Part shown: positions 17,991 through 24,394 of the stretch, piece by piece
How the letters are laid out: each line of letters begins with the position of its first letter
Position numbering within the stretch: position 1 is the stretch's first letter
Origin: Chara braunii
Taxonomy: Eukaryota > Streptophyta > Charophyceae > Charales > Characeae
Length of the DNA: 24,394 nucleotides
NCBI GenBank assembly: GCA_003427395.1
Contig: BFEA01000181.1
Span: forward strand, 1,377,689-1,402,082
Direction: 5' to 3'
Position numbers and translations under genes: made by a program
Notes under the pieces: model-generated
The model's input: the letters and a program-made list of their open reading frames with translations, nothing else
Told to the model about the DNA's origin: nothing
Databases searched by the model: none

Positions 17991-18570
17991 GTAGGTATGT
18001 GACGATCACTTCTCACAATCACAGTGGGGCTCCTCACAACCATATATATATGTATGCGAGCGCATGCAGTCAAATCCAAAGTCCGAATCACCAAACATAC
18101 CTGCAATCACATCAAAGATTCAACTAGAAAGTCCACGCACTACACGGAGTCAACTCCAACCAATCTCTATACTCCTACCCCTCGCTTTAGCTATGCAAGC
18201 CCCAACCTCCTGTCCAACTGACCATAATTAAAAACTCAGTACCTTTGTTAAATGGCCATTCAATAAAAGTCTGGGTGAAACCTTAACAAAAGAAAGACAT
18301 CACCAGGGCTAAAGCCTTTTAGGTTGAGTATCGAGGGTGAATTGGGGTTGAGTCGTAAATCGACGAATCGACAACCGACCTGTTATCAGTGATAACAGAA
18401 GGTGATCCGCGTAGGATCAAACTAAATCTAGCCCAGATCCTGAATCAATTGATCAAGAAGACTTGTAACACATGACAGGCCAATCCCCAAGCTAGATCTA
18501 TAAGTCCATGATCATCCTAATTAGCTAAGCCCAAGTCTACCTCTAAGCAAATGCCAAAAGAAAGGTAGAC
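17991..18570. other. Non-coding stretch with clustered palindromes
   Basis: CTGTTATCA and TGATAACAG flank a single G (18380-18398), TGATCC/GGATCA flank GCGTA (about 18402-18418), and GTCTACCT/AGGTAGAC form an 8-bp stem (18535-18570). No gene is recognised. The palindromes lead into the tandem hairpin series that follows. Confidence 0.5.
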
Positions 18571-19190
18571 CCTGACAGAATCTCCTCTACACAGAGTGGA
18601 TTTTCCAGAATTGCCACCTGTGAAATATAATCTAACTCTAACCTAAGAAAATTTCGGCAGCGCTTCCCGTAGGAAAAGTGCCTTCGCAAAAATTATACTA
18701 GCTCAAAAATCAAACTTTTAGTTTTAGAAAGTCAAAATTTGTCTAACTCCCTGAATTAGTAAAAATTTGGGCAGCACTTCCTTCTAAAAAGGGAGACTTT
18801 CCAGATTTACACTAAGTCAGATATGAACTCAAACATAAAATCTGAGTTCAACTAAGACAAAATTTAACTGACTCCTTAGATTTGTAGAAATTTCGGCAAC
18901 GCTTCCCGTAGAGAAAGTGCTATTCCAAGATTTATACAAAGCTACGTTCAGAATCTGGAATGGCTTTGACTTTTCAAGGTCTAGTTTTGTCTAACTCCCT
19001 GAATTAGCAAAAATTTGGGCAGCACTCCCTTTAGGAAAGGAGGCTTTCCAAATTTTTACTAAGCCAAAAAGTCAAAAAGAACTAGACCCTGAAATGACAA
19101 AGTCTGACTAACCCCTTAGGTTTGTAGAAATTTCAGCAGCGCTTCCCGCATAGAAAGTGGCTTACCAAGATTTATACAAAGCCAATTGTA
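18571..19190. repeat. Alternating A-B tandem series, period about 119 bp (240 bp for A-A)
   Basis: Copies are anchored by TTCGGCAG-type A boxes (18653, 18892, 19132) and TTGGGCAG-type B boxes (18767, 19015), with a diverged copy near 18571-18648. A boxes continue CGCTTCCCG(T/C)A and are closed by AAGTG; B boxes continue CACTTCC or CACTCCC and are closed by GGGAG or GGAG. Upstream of each box lies CTAACTCC(C/T)TGAATTAG (B) or CTGACTCCTTAG (A). A related box, TTCGGCAGAGCTCCCGC, stands alone at 20623-20640. No coding frame crosses the array. Confidence 0.75.
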
Positions 19191-19426
19191 ACAAAAAGAT
19201 CCTTGAAAATGCAGAAAGATCCCAGAAAATGCAGAAATTGATCTAAGTAAACATAAACTTAGCCCAGAAAATGCAGAAATTGAACTAACTCCTATCACTC
19301 AGCCACATTCAAGCCAAACCACGAAGGTAAGTACTCTCACCATCCCAAGTTTATCTGAACAAACAATAGTTCATGATCTTTCAATGATTTGACCCGTTAT
19401 ACCCAGCTTACATACGACATAAGGTC

Positions 19427-20322
19427 AGGACACCCAAACTTATGGAATGTGCCTTACTTAGCCAAGCATAAAGTCAAGCCACCCAAACTTATGGAATGAG
19501 CCTAACTTAGCCAAAGAGTAGACACAAAACAGAGGGCACAACTACTCTCTTCTTTGGGCCCATGACTAGACCATTCTAGTCGTCCAGAACTGTTTAAAAT
19601 ATCCAAGTTATATATATTTGTCTTCCCTTTGTCTTCTACGGCTGCATAGGACTGGACTAACTTAAGTTCAGCCTGCCCCATCTTACTATCAATCATGTTC
19701 TTAATTATACTCTCTTCAGTAATGTGATACGCTATAGTTAGACTACCTAAACTTATAGAATAGTCTGAGTAGCCTGTTTTTAAATAAAATAGTAATAGAA
19801 TATAGCCAAATTATAACCTTTGGGTTCCAACATGTGCGAGGCTTCGAGTCAGACCACCTGAACTTACAGAACAGTCTGGCTCTCTGCCTGATTCGTTCCT
19901 CTCTGATCCAATTTGTGCGTGGCATTGGGCTAAACCACCTAAACTTATAGAATGGTCTGCCCTTTGTAAAGTTCATTTTCCCAGAATAAAACAGGAAGAG
20001 GTTGAGCCACCTAAACTTATAGAATGGTTAAGACCTCCTCGTTCAGAACCAAATAAACAGAGCAAGACCTAAAATAAACAAGGCAACCAAGGCACCTGAA
20101 CTTACAGAATGCACTTGGTCCCTGAAAAAGTCAATCACAATTAGCCCTCGCAAGTCAGAGCAACCAGATCACCTAATCTTATAGAATGATCTGATCCTCA
20201 ATGCAAACCCACAACACTAGGTCTCCCCAAACTTATGGGGACTTCTCAGCCTGGTCTGATGGTCCACACAATCCAAAATAAACAAAGCACTGGGTCTCCC
20301 CAAACTTATGGGGACTCCCCAG
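19427..20322. repeat. Array of ten hairpins with a constant AACTTA loop and covarying stems
   Basis: Ten copies share the core C-CTA-AACTTA-TAG-AA or a paired variant. Inner stem variants are CTA/TAG, CCA/TGG and CTG/CAG; the last two copies have a continuous TCCCCA/TGGGGA stem. Outer stems differ yet pair: AGGACA/TGT(g)CCT (19427-19454), GCCA/TG(a)GC (19478-19501), TTAGACTA/TAGTCTGA (19738-19768), GTCAGAC/GTCTGGC (19848-19880), GGGC..ACCA/TGGT..GCCC (19927-19962), GAGGT..CCA/TGG..ACCTC (19998-20037), ACCAAGGCA/TGC(a)CTTGGT (20086-20119), CAGATCA/TGATCTG (20165-20193), CTAGG/CCTGG (20217-20254) and CTGGG/CCCAG (20290-20322). The sequence between copies is unrelated. Confidence 0.85.
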
Positions 20323-20622
20323 CCTTGATAACCCAGTCAACCTTCACGCAAAAACTGCTTCCCATCCTGCCCTTTCCCAGATGCAATCTCTTTAAACAGT
20401 CTACTTTCACACAGTCAACAAAAGTAAACTGAGATTGTTCAAACATTCTTTTATTTAGTCTGGTTTAAGTCCTGAAAGTCGGACAAAAAGTTAAAGAAGG
20501 GCTGCATACCATATACTCAGTCAAACATGCAATGGGCAATACAGATAGGGGTTATAATTTGAGTTTTTAGAGGGGAATGGAAAGTTACCGTTCAGTTCCC
20601 TACCTCCAAAACTGCTCCTGAG
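20323..20622. other. Spacer, nothing recognised
   Basis: Between the hairpin array and the isolated A box at 20623 I see no gene, repeat or structure of note. Confidence 0.4.
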
Positions 20623-20835
20623 TTTCGGCAGAGCTCCCGCAATCGGTGGACTGACTCCCCACAGAGTCTTGCTGTGGTCCCACGGGTTGCAATCACGTCT
20701 GCCGCCTTCCTCTCAGAACCAGTTGGACCAGACTTGGAGAAATAAGGACAAAAGGAGATAGGTTTGAGACTCTCAGATCCTAGAGGGGTGCGCTCAGACT
20801 CCCGTGAGAGGGCCTTGGTTCCTTGATACGCCTGA

Positions 20836-20863
20836 GGGCCCCGCAATGGCACCTAATGTAACA
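20836..20863 (-). promoter_or_regulatory. Candidate minus-strand LTR end and PBS
   Basis: On the minus strand the sequence reads TGTTACA, TTA, then GGTGCCATTGCGGGG. The last part resembles the PBS GGCGCCGTTGCCGGGG found in many plant gypsy elements (two substitutions and one gap), and TGTTACA is a plausible LTR 3' terminus. If correct, the LTR lies at higher coordinates and the hairpin arrays at 18.5-20.3 kb form the element's 5' leader. Confidence 0.35.
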
Positions 20864-22200
20864 GCTTGGTCAATCCGAATTCAACTTGCTGAACTCAGCC
20901 CTACTGACGGACCCTCAATTTGCAGCCATAGCCCCCTTCACTACTATTTTTCCATGCTGCGACAACAGCCCCTCCTGCAGTCCACTCACTTTCTGCCCAA
21001 TATATCTTCACTTCCCAATACGTAGCTGCAATCCTACTGCTCCGAGCGGCTGCCGTACTTAGCACAGTGCATCATCCCACAAAAATCTCAAGCCGCGCTA
21101 TAGCAGACTCTATTGCCAGGGATGAGCAGTAAGGTACATAGTTTATGGAACAGCGTTGTGCTATAACACAGTAGTAAGTGGGATCAGTTACAGCCTGCCG
21201 CAGCTATTGTGCACAACCTGTGAAGAAGGCTCAGCTTCAGCAGGTACAACCAATACACAGTGGCTCGTTCAGTCGTCAGCCAGCACAACCACCCTCAACA
21301 AACACAACATTCAAGGCAAGCGGCGAAGATCACCCCAAGGGAACAGCGAAGATGGTCGCAGTTTTGCAGCCTGCCCCTTCCCTCTTGCTTTTTAAGCATT
21401 CACGTGAATGACGTCAAGCCAGCCAACGTGGCAATTGCAACCCATCCCCCCGACTATATGAGCGGTGATCATAGAAAGTCTCGAGTGGCCATGGCCAAAG
21501 ACATATTGCAGCCGCAACAAGAACTGTCGTGACTGTAGCCCGTTGGTGACTCAACAGTACCTTCCACTGCCCAAGTGAGTTGTCGTGGCAGCAGTCCGCA
21601 ACGTTGTGGCACCCGCCAGCCCTTTTTGTCATACTAACTCGGTTCTTTGCATTAGTCAAATCCAGGCGCGGTCTGGCGCTGCAGCTCGGAGTTCAGTTCA
21701 CTCTACATTGCCCGTTCAATCATAAATGGCAAGGTTAGCAGGAAGCTCCTCCCTTCAATAAGATGAGCAGCGCCCCGCCATTCAAATAAGTCTTTTAGCT
21801 CCGCAGTTCGTTTTAGATTACTCCGATCACTTAGAAAGGCAACCAAAAATTGACTGAATCTTTCCCCGTAATGCGGGTAGATTCACTCCCCACCCCCCAT
21901 TCATAGTCTCCTCCTCCTTCACGCAGCCCCTATTCCTTGTACGGCGGAATCCATCATTCTAGCGTCAAATTCGCCTTCACCATGGGATTCGCCCATCACC
22001 AAACCCTCAGTTCGTATCTTATCTAGCTCGGATCCATCGTGGATCGAGCGGGTTCCAAGCTTTTTGCTCTCATTAACCTCTCCCTCTCGACACTCTTCGC
22101 GCACGACCTCTTCTGTCTAACTCCGTTTCTACTAATCCTCCTCCTTTTCTGACCTCATCGCACGACTCGCCCTACCAGAAAACCCCCTTCCCGAATCTTC
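20864..22200. other. Anonymous stretch, possible LTR of a minus-strand element
   Basis: No domain-bearing open frame is seen on either strand. A minus-strand TATA-like CATATAGTC lies near 21455. A minus-strand open frame at 21919-22104 is acidic and low in hydrophobics, with no recognised motif. Confidence 0.35.
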
Positions 22201-22232
22201 ACTCGCTCGATTCTATAGAGAATCGAGTGAGT
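22201..22232. repeat. 32-base near-perfect hairpin
   Basis: ACTCGCTCGATTC pairs with GAATCGAGTGAGT around TATAGA: 12 of 13 positions are Watson-Crick, and the mismatch may have arisen from a CpG transition. Confidence 0.65.
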
Positions 22233-23365
22233 TATGCCTCTTCTCGTTTCTGCCATAACCGGCCTCCGCCATCCCTCAATGCAGCTATACTATTGGCCAA
22301 CTCCTATACCACTAACTTCTCACAAAAACTAACCTCATATCTGAAGTCGCCCAGTTCACAACCCATGGATCCGGCTTTTATCCCGCCGAAATCCGTCCAC
22401 AAACGTAGGTGGTACTCGTTTCCTTCCCTCCTTCTTCCCCACTCCGGATCACCTCCACGCGACCGTTTCTTTGCTACTCTCCTTTTAACATTCAGACTAA
22501 CTTCACTATACAACTCGCCCGGGGTCAAAAACCCCGGAATCGCCTCTTCCCTCACTCAAAACAACGCCCAACTGAACAAGCACCGCATATCCCACTGCAC
22601 CCTGTCCGTCCCTCCCTTCCGCCATCGCCGACTTCACCTTCGCATGCACCTGGCTCAGCTCCCCACCCACGTTCAGCCTGCAAATTGATCCGGTCGCAGA
22701 TCGCGTCCGGGTTCATTCATCCTCTCCGCTGCGCCCAGACCCTGCCTTAGTACCGCGTTACTCATCTGCTGTGCCTTGCCCGCTACCTGCCTGGCGCTGC
22801 TAGTCTCCTTCGCTGCCTCAACGCTCCCGGTCGTACTACCGCCTCGCTCCACTACCAGCGCTTATCGGCATTTAGTGCGGCCACGGTGAACAGTCTCCGA
22901 CCCGGCCAGCTAGTACGTAGCTTAGTTAGCCTTCCGCCCCGCCCACTACAGCCGCCGGGTTCTGCAGGCCGCCGCTACACAGACCGCTGTAACAGCGTCT
23001 CCGCATGGTTTACGCAAGAATGAATGGATGACTGCTCGCTGCCTCTTGATTTATACTTCTACAGCTCGTTGGCCTGCCTTCTTGCTCTCCTCAGTGTGCC
23101 CAGTCCCATATGGTACTAGCTGACTGGACTTGAGGGGCTAAGGCTGGACACCCCTGACTTTTGCACAGGCAGATTTATCTGCCGGCCCACTGACCTTAGC
23201 CCAGCTGTGGGCTCTGGGCGGCCTCCGACAGCCCATTTCGGTCCTTGGCCTCTCGGTATCGCGCCCCTACGACTTCGACCTTTTGAGGGCTGTTGCGGCT
23301 ATGATCTTGACCTTTGAGGACCGTCGCAGCTTCGACACAGGTCACAGGTCTGTCAACCAATAGGC
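22233..23365. other. Anonymous stretch with unsupported open frames
   Basis: A 153-codon + strand frame (22227-22688) and an overlapping minus-strand frame (22304-22555) show no domain, signal peptide or conserved motif. The + frame is rich in P, S, R and L, as in C-rich DNA. I do not call a gene. Confidence 0.35.
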
Positions 23366-23420
23366 AAAAAAAAAAAAAGAAACAAAAAAAGCGAATAATA
23401 ATAGATAAAAACAAAAAAGA
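23366..23420. repeat. A-rich tract
   Basis: A run of about 13 A's is followed by interrupted A-rich sequence (GAAACAAAAAAAG, AATAATAATAG). It could be a poly(A) tail left by a retroposon or simple low complexity; no target duplication was identified. Confidence 0.7.
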
Positions 23421-23583
23421 AAACTAACTCGGTTGGGGAAAAAACTCATACCCTACCTGGTCCCGTCTAGTGGGCCCGACACCGGATTCCCCCCCCCAAC
23501 CAAAACTAAGGGGGATAGTCCCGCGGGATCCTCAACCCCTCAGTTCCTTCAATACTCCGTCGCTCCCATGTTGTAGCCTGCCG

Positions 23584-23707
23584 GTCTCGATCCCCGCACC
23601 TTCGCTGCAACAATCTGGCGTTGTAACCTATAGGGCTAAGGCCAAGTCTCGATCCCCGCACCTTCGCTGCAACAATTTGGCATCGTAACCTACAAGGCAA
23701 AGGCCAA
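23584..23707 (+). repeat. 62-bp tandem duplication
   Basis: Units 23584-23645 and 23646-23707 are nearly identical: GTCTCGATCCCCGCACCTTC, then GCTGCAACAAT(C/T)TGGC, TCGTAACCTA or TTGTAACCTA, and AGGCCAAG. There are only a few substitutions and no length change, so the duplication is comparatively recent. Confidence 0.85.
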
Positions 23708-23864
23708 GCTAGGTACCGACACACGCGGAATCCTATACAAAGTGGTACGACACAGGTGCTCAGGCCAAGAAAACGCCTTGAGTCACATTTCCACCTGCAA
23801 CCAACCCACAACCACTCGGCACCCCCCGCCGGTTAGCACACACTACACCGTAGCTACTACGCAC

Positions 23865-24170
23865 GTCAACCTGCAAGCCAACCCTACTGCCGGCCGAGCG
23901 TGGTAAACGAAGGCCAAGCCCTTAATCTAACCAGTAAACAAAGTCAAATCGGCTAACTACGCCGGCGTCACAATAAAAAAGGACAGAAATCACACGCGCT
24001 CCTTAAAACTGCGCGCCCACTCACCCTCTAGCTTAACCAAATTTCTTAAACAAATGTAGGTCCTAGGTACGGCCACGCCTCGCATGGTCTATCTTAATCC
24101 AAACTTATTTTCTGTCGTTTGCAAAAACCGGGGCGGATACGCTTGTAAGGGTATTCGTGCCGACACCGTG
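23865..24170 (+). repeat. Direct repeat copy 2 (matches 11590-11917)
   Basis: It has the same blocks in the same order as the 11.6-kb copy, ending GGGCGGATAC, GCTTGTAAGGGTATTCG and CCGACACCG. The hairpin of copy 1 has one mismatch here (ATACGCTT/AAGGGTAT). The end overlaps a perfect palindrome, CGACAC and GTGTCG around a central C (24161-24173). Confidence 0.65.
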
Positions 24171-24394
24171 TCGAGAAATGTGTTGTATAGGCGCTGAAGC
24201 ACCATGGCCTATTGAAGCAAGTTTGCGCCTGAACTGTGTTCTCGAGTTCCATATCTCTGAGTTTTGAGTGGGCACTGTGCGCCAGTGTGAATCGCAATCT
24301 CTTTTTCAGTTTCTTTTTGTTCAAACCTTCTGCACCAATGAATATGATTTTGTCACATGGAGGAGTTTGTATTTTGATTACAGGTGTTATCTTA
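24171..24394. other. Unassigned sequence at the window end
   Basis: No gene, repeat or structure is recognised in this tail. Confidence 0.4.

Noticed and set aside
22227-22688. 153-codon + strand open frame
   Set aside because: No recognised motif, an overlapping open frame on the other strand, and a composition typical of C-rich non-coding DNA.
23584-23707. tRNA-like B box in the 62-bp repeat (TCTCGATCCCC)
   Set aside because: No A box at the proper distance and no cloverleaf could be drawn.
24360-24394. Intron 3' end (TTTTGATTACAG followed by GTG)
   Set aside because: No adjoining exon with coding potential is visible within the window.

Overview
The window looks like repeat-dominated nuclear DNA from a plant-lineage eukaryote. 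I see no bacterial operons, no intact host gene, no rRNA and no convincing tRNA. The only clear protein homology is to retroelements: a decayed Ty3/gypsy retrotransposon on the + strand (about 5.4-10.9 kb) and small fragments of at least one more. From memory, its pol resembles gypsy proteins that are abundant in charophyte genomes such as Chara braunii. That is unverified recollection, not a search result.

Layout. 1-5190: non-coding repeats. A direct-repeat pair (1-425 and about 3405-3815) may be LTR sequence; the right copy is followed at 3989-4000 by a primer-binding-site-like sequence. A large, diverged inverted repeat (about 2245-3185 against 4250-5190) brackets that copy. There is also a 101-bp tandem and a GGCC-rich hairpin cluster. 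5609-10870: the gypsy element, with gag, protease, RT, RNase H, integrase and a chromodomain-like tail in the usual order. It has many frameshifts, stops and deletions. One frame change looks native: a canonical G GGA AAC slippery heptamer sits directly before the gag stop, and pol lies in the -1 frame. 11590-11917 recurs at 23865-24170. 11920-13790 is pyrimidine-rich, with a 162-bp tandem carrying hairpins. 13809-14033 is a 31-bp array of GTGGC/GCCAC hairpins. 14.7-15.1 kb holds another tandem plus GT and GA microsatellites. 15.98-16.45 kb holds fragments of gag (- strand) and integrase (+ strand). 17638-17731 has three hairpins in a row, followed by TATA-like boxes.

18.5-20.6 kb is the most unusual part. 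A roughly 119-bp alternating tandem series is followed by ten hairpins that share an AACTTA loop while their stems differ and stay complementary. Just beyond it, at about 20836-20856, there is a minus-strand PBS-like sequence, so the hairpin region may be the long structured leader of a minus-strand retroelement (inference).

Recurring theme: at least four unrelated repeat families here are hairpins whose stems vary while pairing is kept. That is either conserved nucleic-acid structure or inverted-repeat correction by template switching. 20.9-24.4 kb shows only anonymous sequence, a 62-bp duplication, a poly(A) tract and the second copy of the 11.6-kb repeat. Boundaries and similarities were judged by eye.
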